Shown: piece by piece, positions 26,381 through 40,200 of the stretch
Layout: each line of letters begins with the position of its first letter
Position numbering within the stretch: position 1 is the first letter of the stretch
DNA from: Phycisphaeraceae bacterium
GTDB lineage: Bacteria > Planctomycetota > Phycisphaerae > Phycisphaerales > Phycisphaeraceae
Assembly: GCA_028284155.1 (NCBI GenBank)
Contig: JANQSF010000033.1
Coordinates: 1 to 64,000, forward strand
Direction: 5' to 3'
Length of the DNA: 64,000 nt
Made by a program: the position numbers and the translations under genes
The notes under the pieces: model-generated
Told to the model about the DNA's origin: nothing
Databases searched by the model: none
The model's input: the letters and a program-made list of their open reading frames with translations, nothing else

Positions 26381-26674
26381 GGCTCGCTTTCTCCCACGCG
26401 GAAAGACCATCCATACGGGGCCGCGTGACGGGGGGTTCGGCCGGTCAAGCGTAGGGGCGATCGTGCGGGCACGCCGAATCCAGGTGGTCATGAAGGGTCG
26501 CGGCATTGCAACAACGTGTGGCGGGCCGCGACTATTGTGATCGGTCCGTGTCGAGACCGGGTTTGATCCGCTCAAAGATTCAGCGTTCGCCCGCTGGATC
26601 GGTTGCGATAACCGGCGGCGGACTCGTTTGCATTCATTCAGGTCCGATTCGCGGGTCGGATTCGAGGAATCATC

Positions 26675-27853
26675 ATGGAAACACAAGAAACGTTCGTCCA
26701 GACGGTGGATGTTCCCACGCGCAGCGGAGCCGAGGGGACGGATCAGCCCGGTGGCTGGGAATTGGTCCGTCAGATCAAACGCGCGTGGCGGCTATTGCGC
26801 TTCGCGTCGATCGCGGGCTCGGCGGTCGTCTTGGCCGTTCTGGTCCTGGAGATCGTCCGATACTACGACCTGTTTGCGAACGTCCACTGGTCGCTCGGCG
26901 TGATGTATTTGGTCGTCGTCGCCGCGCTGCTTGGGCTGCTGGTGGGACTGCCGATCTACCGGTTCTGCAAACTGCCCACCGTCGTCAGGCCGCCGGACGT
27001 CCACCTCTCGGAGAAAGACCTGACCTCGGCCGCGTTGGCTGAGCGGGCGCACTACGTCGTGCGGTATCTCCGCTCGCTCAAGCGCAACGACGAGCTGCAG
27101 GACCGCGTCGATGAGATCGAGTCGGCGGAGAAAGACGCGACCGCCCTGTGGCATCGCGTTCAACGGGCAGGCGACGAGCAGGTCACCGATTTGGCGGACG
27201 AACTGAAAACGTTTGAACGCCAACGTGTCGACACGCTGCTCAAGGCGTTGGACGACAAGGTCGACCGCTACATCCGCAGCGAGGCCGTGACGGTTGGCCT
27301 GACGACGACTGTCGTACTGAGCGGCGCGATCGACGCGCTGATCGTGCTTTGGCGGAACGCGAACATGATCAGCCAGGTCGCGCGGTTCTATTACGGCCGA
27401 CCGCACCTGCGTGGGACGTTGTGCATCATGCGCGACGTGTTGTTCGCGGCGTTGGTTGGCCTCAAGGCGCAGAGCATGACAGACCACGTCGGTACTTATG
27501 CGGCGCGCACCGTCGGCGCTTGGGGGCGCGTGGCCGGGCCGCTGCTGGATGGATCCATCAACGGACTCGTGACGCTGAAGGTCGGCTACCTGGCCAAGCG
27601 ACGTTGCCGCAGCTTCGAGGCGTGGACGGAGAAGACCCAACTGCAAGCGATCCAGGCCGTTATGAAACTGGTCGGCCAGGAAGCCTTTGGCGTGGTCAGT
27701 GAGATGGTCAAACGCGCCGGCGGTGTGGGCAGCCGGGCCGCCGCCGCCGCAGGCGCGACCGCCGCGGCCGGTGGCCGATCGGTGGTCGATTTCGTCAAGC
27801 GTTGGTTCGGCGGGAAGGCGGACGATCAGGACGCGGCCGAAGCGTCGGCCTAG
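26675..27853 (+). CDS. DUF697/YcjF-like membrane protein
   Basis: 392 residues. Two N-terminal membrane helices (ASIAGSAVVLAVLVLEIV and LGVMYLVVVAALLGLLVGLP), a charged helical linker (about 120-205), then a hydrophobic C-terminal domain (VGLTTTVVLSGAIDALIVLW, RNANMISQVARFYYGRPHLRG) resembling DUF697/YcjF proteins, followed by an Ala/Gly-rich region. YcjF-type proteins are poorly understood inner-membrane proteins often next to GTPases; none is present here. A GAGGA site precedes the ATG. The family assignment rests on layout and the W-R-N-x-x-x-I motif only. Confidence 0.6.
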   Translation: METQETFVQTVDVPTRSGAEGTDQPGGWELVRQIKRAWRLLRFASIAGSAVVLAVLVLEIVRYYDLFANVHWSLGVMYLVVVAALLGLLVGLPIYRFCKLPTVVRPPDVHLSEKDLTSAALAERAHYVVRYLRSLKRNDELQDRVDEIESAEKDATALWHRVQRAGDEQVTDLADELKTFERQRVDTLLKALDDKVDRYIRSEAVTVGLTTTVVLSGAIDALIVLWRNANMISQVARFYYGRPHLRGTLCIMRDVLFAALVGLKAQSMTDHVGTYAARTVGAWGRVAGPLLDGSINGLVTLKVGYLAKRRCRSFEAWTEKTQLQAIQAVMKLVGQEAFGVVSEMVKRAGGVGSRAAAAAGATAAAGGRSVVDFVKRWFGGKADDQDAAEASA

Positions 27854-27860
27854 GTACGAC

Positions 27861-28118
27861 TCAGTCCGGCCGAACGTTCCGGCTCTGCAGGTCGATCCAC
27901 GTCTTGCTCGGGTCGTAGACGAATTTGAGCTGACGGCGATCGAATTGCGCGAACCAGTCTTCCCAGTCGAGCAGTTCGAGTTTCTCAGGCTCGGGCGCGA
28001 ACGGGTCGCCGCCGAGCTTGATGCGCTCGGGCGAGCCGGGCACGCACGCCGGCCAATAGCCGTTGGCTTCGCACCACATGCGGATCGTCGTGTGGTTGGT
28101 TGTTTCGTAGATCGTCAT
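27861..28118 (-). CDS. Small conserved-looking protein of unknown function
   Basis: 85 residues from ATG 28118: acidic and aromatic-rich (MWCEANGYWPACVPG, LLDWEDWFAQFDRRQLKFVY). No family recognised. Its composition is coding-like, with several Trp and a consistent codon pattern, while an upstream extension to 28265 reads through the terminator of the giant gene. It lies just downstream of that gene on the same strand, and 7 bases from the converging DUF697-like gene. Confidence 0.55.
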   Translation of the reverse strand: MTIYETTNHTTIRMWCEANGYWPACVPGSPERIKLGGDPFAPEPEKLELLDWEDWFAQFDRRQLKFVYDPSKTWIDLQSRNVRPD

Positions 28119-28181
28119 CGGTCGGTCTCGCCCGTGCGTCGCAGATGGTAGGGCGGTTGCGGACGGTCGTGTGCGGCGCAA

Positions 28182-28207
28182 GAAAAGCCCCCGCGTAAGC
28201 GGGGGCT
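28182..28207 (-). terminator. Rho-independent terminator of the giant gene
   Basis: On the minus strand the sequence agcccccgcttacgcggggg begins a 9-bp GC stem with a 4-base loop (stem arms 28186-28194 and 28199-28207) followed by ttttctt. It lies 46 bases after the stop codon of the giant gene. This is the clearest terminator in the window. Confidence 0.85.
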
Positions 28208-28252
28208 GGTTGGGGTAAGGGTTGTTTGCAACGACCTGTCGGCCGGGGCGTC

Positions 28253-31200
28253 TTACGACAGCCACCAGAGGATGTCGGTGTTCTGATCGATGTACGCCTG
28301 GCTGGCGGTCGGGTCGATGAACGTGCCGATCTGGCCAAACTCGAACGTACTCAGCGGGGCCGTGCTCAGGAAGTGCAACGCCAGCAGGTCTTCCAGCGGG
28401 TCGCCGCCGGCCGCCATCAGGCTCTGGTCGAACCCGTTGAACGAATCGAGCAGGAACGTGTCGTTGTTCGGGTCGTCGAATTGCGAGAACAACTCGGTGT
28501 GGTTCCAGCCGATCGCGTGACCGAACTCGTGGGCGATGGTCGTGCCGATCGCGACGGCCAGGTCGGTCAGCTCTTGCGCCAGTGTGCCGGTGCCAAGCGT
28601 CAAGCCGGCGTGGTTGTTGACGAACACCACGACTTCCGAGCCCTTGTCGTTGGCCGCGTAGCCGATCTGGCCGGAGATGCCCAACAAACCCGGGTCGGAC
28701 AGGTTCTGGCCGATGAGCACTTCGATGAAGTCCGACTCGATGTCGAGGCCGGTGATGCGCGGGTCCACCGTCGTCAGGAAGATGCCCTCCGCGCCGGCCG
28801 TGAAGAACGGCGTGAAGTCGCCCGACAGGACGGTGACGTCCAACTGGCCCAGCGGGTGCGTGTCCGGCGTCGTCGTGAGCGTTTCGACGATCACGTCGAT
28901 GATGCCGTCGACACCCAACGCCTGGCTGCCGAAGATCAGCTCCTGCTCCAGGTTGTCCAGCGCCGGGTTCAGCGCGGCCGAATCGAACGGCTCGAACACT
29001 TCGCCCGGGAGCGCGACCTGCGACGTGCCGCCGTTGAAGTTGAGATAGATCAACTGCTTCGGCTCGTTGGCGCCCAGGAAGTTGTTGTTCGAGCCGGCCG
29101 GGTCTGTCGGCAGGCCGGTGACCGGGTCGATCGTGTTCTGGACGTTGCTGATGTAGGCAATGATCTCGTCGGGTTGACCCAGGTCGGCCACACCGTCGGT
29201 GATGCCGTCCAAAAGGTCGTCCGTCGATGCCAGCGTGATATCGAGCTGGTAGTTGCCGACGTTGCCCAAGCTGACCAGCCCGATGAAGTAGTTGAGGTTG
29301 TCCTCTCGCAGGCCGTCGCCGTCCGGGTCGGTCGGGTCTTCGATCGGCCGCAACTCGTGGGCCTGGAACAGGTCTTCGTCGTCGCCGTAGCTGCCGTCGT
29401 CACCTGGGACCACGAGGTTCGTTTCCCATCGCGTGATGAGCTCGAACGTGTCGTCGTCGGTGAGCACCGTGCCCTGGTCGTCCTGGATGAAGATGCCCAT
29501 GTTGACCAGCGGGTCGCCGAGGTACTCGACGCTGAGGAACTGGTACGCCATGGCGCTGTCGATGCGGTAGATGTCGATGTCCGTGTTCGTCTCGAACGTC
29601 GCCGCGAGGGTGAGCGTGCCGCCATCGACCATGACCGGCAACGGATCCTCGTCTTCGATCGACGCGATGAAGTCGTCGGCCGCGTCGAAGAACTGCAGCA
29701 GCGTGACGCCGTCGTGGCCTTCCAGGCCGTCGCGGTTGCCATCGAAGATCGTGCCCGCCAGGTCGTCCGGGTCGCGGGTATCGACAGCCGGGCCGTCCGG
29801 GTTGCCGAACGGGATCTCCAACGCGAACGGGTCGTCGTCCTGGTTGAAGTTGCGGACAACGTTTCGGCCGCCGGAGCGGTCGAACACGGCCTCTTCGTCG
29901 AGGATCGGGTCGATTTCCGGCCCACCGCCGGAGATCGTGACCGTGACGTTCGGGGTCTGGAAGCCGCCCGGCTGGATAACACGAAGCACGCCAAGGGTGT
30001 CGCCCTCGGAGTTGATGGTCGTCGAGTAGAGCAGCGTCACGTCGTCGATCAACGCGCCGTCGATGTCACGCAGCTCGATCGTGCCCTGGACATCGCCGAC
30101 GTCGGTTGTGTCGCCGTCGTCGTTGCGGTCCTGCGCGAGGATGAACGACGCGGAGTTGACCTCTTCGGTGAAGATGATGTCGAACTCGCTGGCATCGACG
30201 ATCTGGAATTCGACGATCTGCGGCGCGCCCAGCGGGTCGCCGTAGGAACGCTGGATGAGCTGATCCGGGAACGGGCCGAGGTTCTGCTTGCCGAAGCCGT
30301 TCGCCGTGGCCGCCACCGATTCGGCACCGTTCAGCGGATCGCTGCTGGTGATGAAGCCGCGGATGGTCAGGCTTTCGATCCGGCTGGACAAGATGCCGCC
30401 GGCCTCTGCCGAGTCTTGCTCGACGATGTCGGCGGACGCGAGGTTGCCGACGTACAGCAGGGTGTTCGTCGGCTTGCCCGGGCCGGCCAACAGGGTCGGC
30501 AGCACACCGGCCACGGTTGCCGAGTCGGCGTAGTCGCCCTGGAAGGTGGCCGACTTCAGTGAACCGCCGGTGATGCGGTCGTCCATCGTGTTGTAGATGC
30601 CGTCGTCACCGATACGCGTGCCAAACGAGAACAGAGAAGCGACCGCGTCGCCCTTGACCGTCAGGCTGCCGCTGTCGAGGCCGGCGATCAGGCTGAGGTT
30701 GTTCGTATCGTTGAAGGTAAGGCGGCTGGCGCCGTCGTCGAGTGCAATCAGGCCGCGTGCTACGCCGGCGATGTCGAGCTGACCGCCATCGCCGCCGATG
30801 AACACCTGCGACCCGCCTTCCAGACCGTCCGTGCTAAGACGCTTGTTGTCGCCTGTGATCGTGACGATGCCCGTGCCGCCGAGCGTGCCACGAATATCGA
30901 ACGATCGGCTGATCGAGCCGAACGACGCCGTGCCGGAATACGACGAGCCGAGCTTGACCGTGCCCGCATCGCGGGTGACATCGATCGTGGCCGTCGGCAG
31001 GCCGCCGCCGCCCAGGTCGATCGTGCCCGCGCTGTTGGCCAGCACGCTGCCGGCGAACGAACCGCCGGACTGCTTCAACGTACCCAGCACACTGTCGGTG
31101 CGGATGACCGCGCCGTTCAGGACCGTCACATCGTCGAGCGTGGCCTTCTTGATCTCGCCGTTGGCCTGCAACAGGCCGCTGTAAGTGCCGTCGTTCTGCG

Positions 31201-34200
31201 TGAAGCTATCGACGCCGGCCGGCGTCGTGATGCTGCCGGAGTAGTCGCCGTCGATCTCGATCTTCTTGAAGCCGTCGCGCGACGCCGCGATTCGGCTGGT
31301 GTAATTCGTGCCGCCCGTGACACGCAGGTCGTCGAAGCCGTCGGCCTCGATGCCCCGCAACGCGTCCTGCGTCGTCCCGCGGAAGAGGGCGAACACGTCG
31401 TCCACCGTGCCCATCGCGTTGATCACGCCGCGCACCGCGCCGACCGTCGGGTCGAACGCCAGGCCGGTGACATCGCCCGTAACAGCGCCGGCCTGTGTTC
31501 GGCCGCTGACCGCGCCGGTGGTCTTGTCGATCGTGACCAGGCGGTTCAGGTCCGCGTCCTTGCCGATCAACGCGCCGGTCGCGTCGAAGGTGATCGTTTC
31601 GATGTTGATGGCGTTGCCCGTGCCCGGCTCGACCAGCGGGCCGATGTCGGCCACGAACGCGCCGTTGCCGCCGTCGTATTGCTGCAATCGGCCGTCGAGC
31701 GTCACGACGAAGATGTCGCCGGTGTCGGCGAAATCGACCGCCGCGTTTACCGCGCCGTCGATGCCGGCACCGGTCGCGTCGTCGGCCACCGCGCGCAGTT
31801 GGCGGAACTGGCCGGCCAGCGGCGACGCCGCGTCGGTGTTGACCACGCCCAGCGTCGGCACGAAGTTGGCCTTCGCGTTGATCCAAAGCTGTGTCGGCGA
31901 ACCCAGGTCGTCGGTGAACAGGCTGAGGATACGGTCGTCCTGGTCGACCGCGATCGTACTCAGGTTGCTGTTGACGCTGCCCGGCGTCGTCAGTTGGACC
32001 GAGTTTTCCGGGTCGGTCAGGTTGACCTCGATCATGCGTCGGCCGGTCGCCGACTCTTCGATCGCGATGTATCGGCCGTCCGACGTGAAGTCGCCGGCGA
32101 CGATGCTGGTCGATTCCGTGCCGACCTGCACCTCGCCGACCGTCTGCACGCTCACGACATTCAGCGCGAGGATGATCTCCAGACGCACGAGCACGCTCGT
32201 GCCGCCGACGATGCGGATGGCGTAATTCGAGCCGTCCGTCGGGTCGATACCCAGCCCGATGATCGGGTCGGTCACGTCGCCGTTGCCGTCACGCAGCGGC
32301 CCGCGTGAAGCGGCCAGTGCGCCGACCTCGCTGACGGAGTACAACTCTCGGCTGTTCGAGCCCGCGTCCGAACCGATGACGAACAACTCGCCGGAAAGCG
32401 GGCTGGCTTCCATCGTCTGGATGTTGTCGACCGTCACGCCGGTGAACTGCTGAATGACGCCCAGGTCGTTCACCGCGGCGATGCCGCCGCCCGGCAGCGA
32501 CCGGTCGATCGACTGCAGGTTGAACGTGCCGTCGCCGTTATCGACGGTGATGAAGGCGTTGCCCGTCGGGCGGATGGCCAGGCCCGTCGCCGGCACGACG
32601 CCGCCCAGGTCGCCGTTGACCTGAATGATCGGTCGCGGGTCGGCCTCGCCGATGTTGAGCGTCTCGTTGCTCGGGTTCGTGAACAGCGCGCCGCCAAGCG
32701 TGTCGGTGTCGTACGCGTAGGTCGCAAAGTTGTCGCCCGTTCGGCCGACCGCGAAGGCGTCGATCGATGTATCCAGCGCGCCCGGCGTCGTGACTTCCGA
32801 AGCCACGACGTTGCCGTTGACGTCGATGTTGGCCGGGTCGATCAGGATCAGCCCAGCCATCACGTCGTTGTCGTTGTACGCCAGGAGGTTGCCCTCTTCG
32901 TCGAAGCCGATGCCGTTCACGGCCGTATCGACATCGCCGACGCCGTCACCGTCGGTATCGACCTGCACCGCGCCGAGCGGGGTGATCGCGCCCGTGGTCA
33001 GGTCGATCGTGACCAGCGTATCGACGCCGGCGAGCACGTCGCGCTGAATGGCGAAGATGGTCGGGTCGGCGTCGGGGTCGGCCGGGTCGTTCTGCGCGGC
33101 CATCGCCGTGAACGCGTCGGTCGTCGGGCCGGCCGTATTCGGGTCGGTCAGGATCAGGCCGGGCAGGCCGACGCTCACCGGGCTGCTGACGGTCAGGAAA
33201 TTCTCCGTGCCGACCAGTTGCGGGTTGGCCACGTCGATTTGAACGATCGCCACGCCGTCGGCCGTCGTGTTGGCGGCGCCGTTGCCGTCGCGATCACTGA
33301 CCAGGCCGTACAGGTTGCCCGAGTCGTCGTACGCCAACGCCAGGAAGTCGCCGTTGAAGCGGTTTGAGAAGATATCGACGAGCGTGCCCAGCGGGAACGC
33401 GCCGCCCGTGTCGGGGTCGAAGGCGACCAGGACGTCGGTGTCGTTCACCGTGTCGCCGTCGCGGTCAGTGCTCTGCACCGCCACGACCTGACCCAGCGGG
33501 CCGGCCGCGAGTGTGCGCAGCGCGATCGGGTCCGTCGGGTTGGCAGGCGTGCCGATGAAGTGTGTCGGGCTTTGATTGTTGATCGTTGCCAGGCCGATCG
33601 CCGAACCCATGCCGTTGAACGACAGCGCGCTCAGGTCGGTCAGGTCGCCGAAGCCGGCCGTCTGCGAATCGAACGGGCCGTCGAGGATCGCGCCGCTGAC
33701 CGGGTCGACCCGCGCGATCTGACGGTTGGCTTCGTCGAACACCCAGATGTTGCCCGTCGCGTCCGAGCCGACCAGCGTGACGTTCGGCAGGGGGGTCGAA
33801 CCCTGCTCGATGATCAGGCCGCCCGCGTCGCCGTTAACGATCTCGGTTTTCTTGACGGTGCCCGCCACGCGCAACACGCCCGAGCCTTGCGTGCGTATCT
33901 TCAGGTTGGAAACGCCGCCGCCAATGACGCCGCGCGCCTCATTACCCAGGTCGCGGATCTCGAACGTGTTCGAGCCGCCCACCGGGCCGTCGATGAAGAT
34001 GTCCACGTCGGCCGTCGCCGTGCCGCCGAGCACGTCGCCGGTCATGTCCGCGTTCGATTCGAACGAACGCAGGCCCGCGTCGTCCGTGCCGAGCACTCGG
34101 CCGATCGACATGGTGTCCGGGTCGTCAACGACCACGGTGATGTCCGTTCGGCTGTCGGTACCGGTGAACACGATGGCGTCGATCAGGTCAGGCGTCGCCG

Positions 34201-37200
34201 GGTCGTCGTGCACGGTGACCGTGCCGTCGCCGCTGATCTCGACAAACCCGCCGCCCGGCAGGCTGACCACGCCGTCCGTCGCCGAGCCTGTTGCGGCCGG
34301 CAGCGGGTTGTTCGTTGTCAGGTCGGCCAGGTCGTAGGTGACGTCGGTGTTGACCGCCGCGCCGCCGCCGAGATTGTTCGAGCCAATGCCCGTATCGACC
34401 AGCACGAACGAGTCGCTGTCGGCCGAGCCGTTGATGCGACCGATCTCCGACTGGCCGCCGCCGTCCGGCAGGACGCTGGTCGGGTTGAAGAAAATCACAC
34501 GGTCGTTGAAAGCAGGGTCGGGCACCACGTTGCCGAAGATGCCGTCGTCGCCCGGATCAACACCGGCCGTCACGGAGCTTTCCATGAGGCCCGCGCCGTT
34601 GAAGGTCGCGGTGCCGATGTCGCCGTGCAGCAGATTGCGGTCGGCCGCGCTGCGTGCGGCGTTCTGCTCAGCCAGACTGCCCAGCGGCGACGGGTCAGCG
34701 ATCAGGCCCGCGATGGCGGAAGAGCCGACACTGAAGCCCGACGAGATCGACGAGCGGAAGACCTCGGCGTTGACCGTCGCGTTGTCGATGTCGCCGGCCG
34801 AAGCGATGATCGAGCTGCTGACCGACGCGGCGGTGAACCGCTTGAGCGTCGAACGCGCGCTGCCCTCGCCGAAGTCGCGCAGGCCGATATCCGTCGCGAA
34901 GATGCCGTCGGCGCCCGCCTGCGCACCGACCTGCACCAGGGAGTTGTCGACCGAGCCGGCCGAGAATGAATCCAGGTCGAACGCCGTCGTCACGACCGCG
35001 AAGTCGAGCGAGCCGAAGTCGAATCGGCCGCCGAAGCCATTGACCAGCACGTCGCCCGAGGCCACGCCGCCGACCTTCAACTGATCCAGGTCGTTGCCGA
35101 TGAGCACGGTCGCGCCGGCGCCCATGCCGCCCTTGACATCGATGCTCGCGTCGCCGTCGATCATCAGCGCGGCCGGGTCGATCCCGTTGCCCAGCGAAGC
35201 GCCGATCGACACCTTCGTGCCGCGCAACGCCGCGCCCAGCATGATCGCGCCGAGCATGCTTTGGCCGATCTTCACCGTGGCGGCTTCGGCCGCATCGATG
35301 ACGCTGCCGGCCTCGACATCGCCCCTGATATCGACCATGCCGATCTCTTCTTCGACGTCGATCATGGCGCCCGATCGAAGCGAGCCATCGAGGCGCAGTC
35401 GTTTGATGTTGCGCGTCGAAACAAGCGCCGCGTCCACGCCGTTGCCCAGGTCGCTGCCCTGGATCGTCAGCGAGTCGATGTTGCCGTTGTTGGCCAGCAC
35501 GTTGCCGAACACGTCACCGTTCTTGACGGTGAAGCTCTTGATGTCGCCGAAGCCGGTCGATACTTCGGCGCCAACGCCGATATCGCCGTTCTGCATGTCG
35601 AATCGGCCGATGCCCTGCGCCGCGGCCACGACCGCGCCGGCGGCGATGTCGCCGTCCTTCAGCCGGATCGTCTTCGCGTCGCCGAACACGTTGATGTCGC
35701 CGGTGACAATGTCGCCGCCGCGGGTCACGTCGTCGGCCGTGATCGACAGGTTGCTCACCGTGCCCTGAATTGTCAGGTCGCCGATCAGCGCACCGACAAT
35801 GTCGAGGCTGCGCACGTCGCCGAAGATCACGCCGTCCAACCCGACGATCGCGCCGTCGTGGCTTCGGCTGGAGCCGACGCGGAACGTGCCCACGTCGCCG
35901 TTGACCACCAGTTGCTCGTTGTTGCTGCCGAGGCTTTCGGCCACGTCGATTCGGCCGACGTTGCCCTCGACCTGGAACGAGCCGTTGCTCAGCGAGCCGC
36001 CGAGGATGAACGAGTTGAGCGCGTTACGCGGTGCGTTCGAGCCGTCGACAATCAGGTCGCCCAGCAGGTCGCCGCCGATCTTGACGTTGCCCGCGTTGCC
36101 GTTGGCCCGGATGAGGCCTTCGACGTCGCCGCCGACGGACAGGTTCTTCAGTTGGCCGTTGGGGCCGGCCGCGAAGATCGACGAGTTGCCCAGCAGGCTG
36201 CCCTTGATGTCGACCCTGCTGATCGGGCCGGCGATCGTCATGTTGAAGTCCACGACGTTCGGCGGCGGGGTCGTGCGGTTCGTGCCGACGTTGAATGCCT
36301 GAATCGCACCGGACGTGATCTGGACCGAGTCGACCAGGTCGAGAACGGTGAATCGGCCGATCGTGTTGGCGAAGTCGAACGACGTCGGGAAGAAGCCGTT
36401 GGTCGCGACGATGCGGAAGGCCGAAACGTTCTTCAGGTCGCGCGAGCCCTGCGCGAACACGTTGTCGATGACGCCTGAGTGCAGGCCGGCCGGGTCCGGG
36501 CTCGAATCCAGGAACGAGTTCAAGTCGATCAGTCGGTTCGGCTTGTAGCCGAAGAACGGGTCGAAGCCACCGGTCAGGTCGGTCAGCGCAATGCCCTGCT
36601 CATCGAACAAATCGCTGAAGCGAACGTCCGGGTCGTATTCGGTCGGGTCGAGGATGTCACCCTTGCCTCGGGCGATGATGTTCTTCTGCGAAGCACCGCC
36701 GGAGAAGGTCACGTCGCGGATGCCGAAGCCGTCGACAATCGTGTCGCCCTCGACGTCGTTGCCCTGACGTGAGATCGCCGCGTTGAGCAGACCAAAGCCG
36801 CGGTTCACCCGGATCGCGCCGATGTCCTGGCCGTCAACCAGCAGGCCGATGATGCCGCCAGAGCCGCTGACCGTGATGTTGCCGATTTCGTTGTCGGGCA
36901 GGTTGATGAAGTCGTCGCCCTGCGCGATCTCGTCGGCGTCGTTCAAGTCTTCCAGCGACATGAAGCCGCCCGACAACTCACGCGAGTCGGCCAGGTCGGA
37001 AACGGACATGATGTCGGCGTTGATGATCGAGCCGTTGGTCAGATTGATCGGGCCGATCGAGCCGGACGACGCGATATCGCCGCGGATGTCGGCGTTGATG
37101 CCGGTGACCCGGCCGATGCGCTCATCAGCGAAGATACCGGCCAAGGCTTCATCGCCCGTGCCGCTGGGCAGGATGCCGTCGCCGATCAGGACCGTGCCGA

Positions 37201-40200
37201 TGACGCCAAGCGATTCGGCGTCGTTCGGTGCGCCCAAGGTATCCATACCCATGGCGTAGATCGGGCCGTTGATACCCTCGAACTCGCCGTTGAAGTCGAT
37301 GCCGTCGGCGTTGGCGTTAACAAAGCCGATGAACGCGTCCTGGTCGGTCACCGTGTTGTTCACGACCACGTTGCCCACGCCGCGGTGCGCGCGGACCGAG
37401 CCGATCTGCGTGGCCATGATGGCCTGACTGGCCTGGTTGAACGGGAACGGCAGGCCAAGGAAACGCGCGTTGGTCAGGCCGATCACGTCCGCGCCGGTGT
37501 GGTTCTCCGTGTCGCCGATCATGCCCGATGCGAACAGGCTGCCGACCGCGCCGACATCCATCGAGATGATCGAGCCGCCGCCGACCGACTGGCCGGACGT
37601 GTTGTTGATCACCGCGAACGAACCGCCGCGCACGACGTTGGCGGTCGGCGCGTTCGCGCCCGGGCCGGTCGGGACGGACGCGGTCGATTCCGTCCGCGCC
37701 AAGGTGCCCGCCGTGCGGTTGCGCGCGATCGTCGCCGCGGCCTCGATGCTGAACACGTCGACCGGGTTCGGACCGCTGATCGTCAGAACCAACTCGCGCA
37801 CGTCGTCGGACTCGTCCAACGGCGTCATCATGTCGTCTTCCGGCTCGGCGACGACCGCGCCGGTGACCGGGTCGAGGAACTGGCTGGCGCCCTCGGCGCT
37901 GACCAGGATCTCGCTGATCTCGGCGCCCTGGTTCAGGCCGGCCGAGTTGCTGGTGATCGCCAACGAGTGGTCGGCCTCAATGCTCATCACGACGACGCCG
38001 CCCGATCCGCGGATGCCGTACGTCGTCAGGCTCGTGATCTGGCCGGCGACGAAGGCCAGACGCGGGTCGTCGGTCAGGTCCGGATTGAAGTCCGGTGAAT
38101 CCGGGTCGAGTCGCGGGTCGAACGGGCTCAGCGCTTCCAGGTCCTCGACGAAGTTCGGGTTCGGAACGGGGTCGACCGGCGCGATCCGTAATTGCGCGCC
38201 GCCGTCGTCGCGCAGGTTCGCGGCCGTGCCCGGCAGGAAGGTCGTGTCGGTCGGCGTGCCGCCGCCGAAGATCGAGTCCTGGAAGATCTCGCCACCGGCG
38301 CGCATGAAGCGAACATTGCCGCCGGGGCCGGTCGTGATCTGCGGGCCACCGTTGACCGTGCCACCCAAGTCGAACACCACGTCGATCAAGTCGATCGTGC
38401 CGTCGCCACCGACGAGGTCGGCGTTGAGGTTGATCGTGGAAACCGACAGGTCGCCGGAGTTGAACAGGCCAGCCCGCACAACGCCGAGTCCGCCGCCAGC
38501 CACAAGGTTCATGTGCAAGTCGGTCAGAGCCTGGATGAGCTGGACATTGCCGCCGGCCGTGACGCCATTGAACCGCAGGATACCGGTGTCCTGCGTCCCC
38601 GGCGTGCCGCGCGAACGCAGCAGGCCGATGTCGCCCGACGCGAAGACGTATGGCTGCGTGCCGGCGCGGAAGCGCGTGCCGCCGCCGCCGAAGTTCAGGC
38701 CCACGTCGCCGTGGCCCGACTGCTGCACGTCGATCTCACGCAGGTTGCCGCTGGACGCTTCGATGTCGTTGCCGAAATTCAGCGCGTCGTCTTCGAAGAC
38801 GAGGATGCCGGTGCCGTCGCGGCCGGCGACGATCGAGCCGATGTCGCCGCGCTGGACGTGGATACTGGGGATCGGTGTGTTGTTGAAGATGTTCTCGTTG
38901 GCAACCAGGCCGCCCAACGCAATCGCGCCCGGATCGATAATTGTCAACGCGTAGTTGGATAGGCCGGTGTCGGTGGGGTCGCTCTCGTCGAAATCGGTGT
39001 CGCCGATGAACGCGACGGCCAACCGGTATGCGCCGGCCTTGTCCGCCTTGAAGCGGAACGGCTGGTTGGCGACCTCGCCGGCGTCGAGGTTCGAGTAGTC
39101 GGACGCGACGATTCGGCCGTCCGGGTCGAACACGCCGACCTGCACGGGCGTGCCGAACAGCGTGACGACCTGGATCGTGATTTCCTGACCGGCCAGCAAC
39201 GGCAGGGCGAAGAAGTCGATGCCGTCCTGTGTCGGCGGGTCGCTCTGCGACAACGAACCCGTGACCTGGATGATGTTGCCCCCGCCGTTGATGCCGAACC
39301 GATCCGAGTGCAGGTACTGGGCGGTTGCGAAGGTGTCGTTGAACAGCGGCGCGATAGCCAACGCGCCGGCCTGGAATGCGCCGCCGCGCACTTCGAGTTC
39401 GGTCTGCGCGGCCGAAAGCTGCTCGATGCCCGTGATGTTGTTCTGGTCTTGAATACTGATCGAGCCGACGCTCGACCCGAGCGTGATGATCTGGCCCACA
39501 CGGCCTGCGACTTCCAGGTCGAAGCCGGTCAGGTAGTTTGGTGAAACGACTTGGCGGGTGTTGTCGTTCGGATTGGCCGGGTTCCATACGGCCAGTCGGT
39601 CCGTGCCCAGCGACTGAATCGTCACGAACTTGCGCATGTCGCCGGCGACGTTGAAGTTGTCTGGCACGCCCACGACGTTGCCGAACAGGTCAATGCCGCC
39701 CACCCCGGACAGCGCGATGTCCGACTCGAGCATGCCCGTCGCGTCGCCGGTCATCACCCAGCCGGCATAGAACTGCTCGATCGAACCGGACAGATCGACC
39801 TTGCCCAGCACGGTGCCGCCGACCAGGATGTTGCCGATCGTTTGGCCGACCGCCGAGTCGCTTTCGAGGCCGCGGATTTCCATGAGGATCGCGGACTCTT
39901 CCGGGGCGTTCACAACCGCCTCGGGGAACGGCGAGAAGTCGAACAACGGGCTGTCATTTCGGAACTCGGAGCCCGTCGCGTTGTCGGCCGCCAGGAAGCG
40001 GTCATTGATGAAGTCGTAGGAGATCGCGCCGACAGTCGGGCTCAATGAGCCGTTGACCGTGGCGGTCAGGCCGCCGGCAGGCACGCCCGCGGCGACAACC
40101 AAGCCGTCGACAACGATCGGCTGAGTCGTCACGCCGCCGTTGAGCACGATATCCAGGTCGACGAGTCGGCCGTTGTCCAAGTCCTGCGCGAACGCGAAGC

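Noticed and set aside
28226..30562. Long plus-strand open frame of 778 codons across the 3' end of the giant gene
   Set aside because: Antisense shadow of a high-GC coding region: its composition (Val, Arg, Asp, Glu repeats) mirrors the minus-strand gene, which has LEPRxLL, PPC domains, a zinc motif, a ribosome site and a terminator.
33560..34969. Plus-strand open frame of 469 codons inside the giant gene
   Set aside because: Antisense of the solenoid/propeller region; Arg/Val/Asp-rich with no family features.
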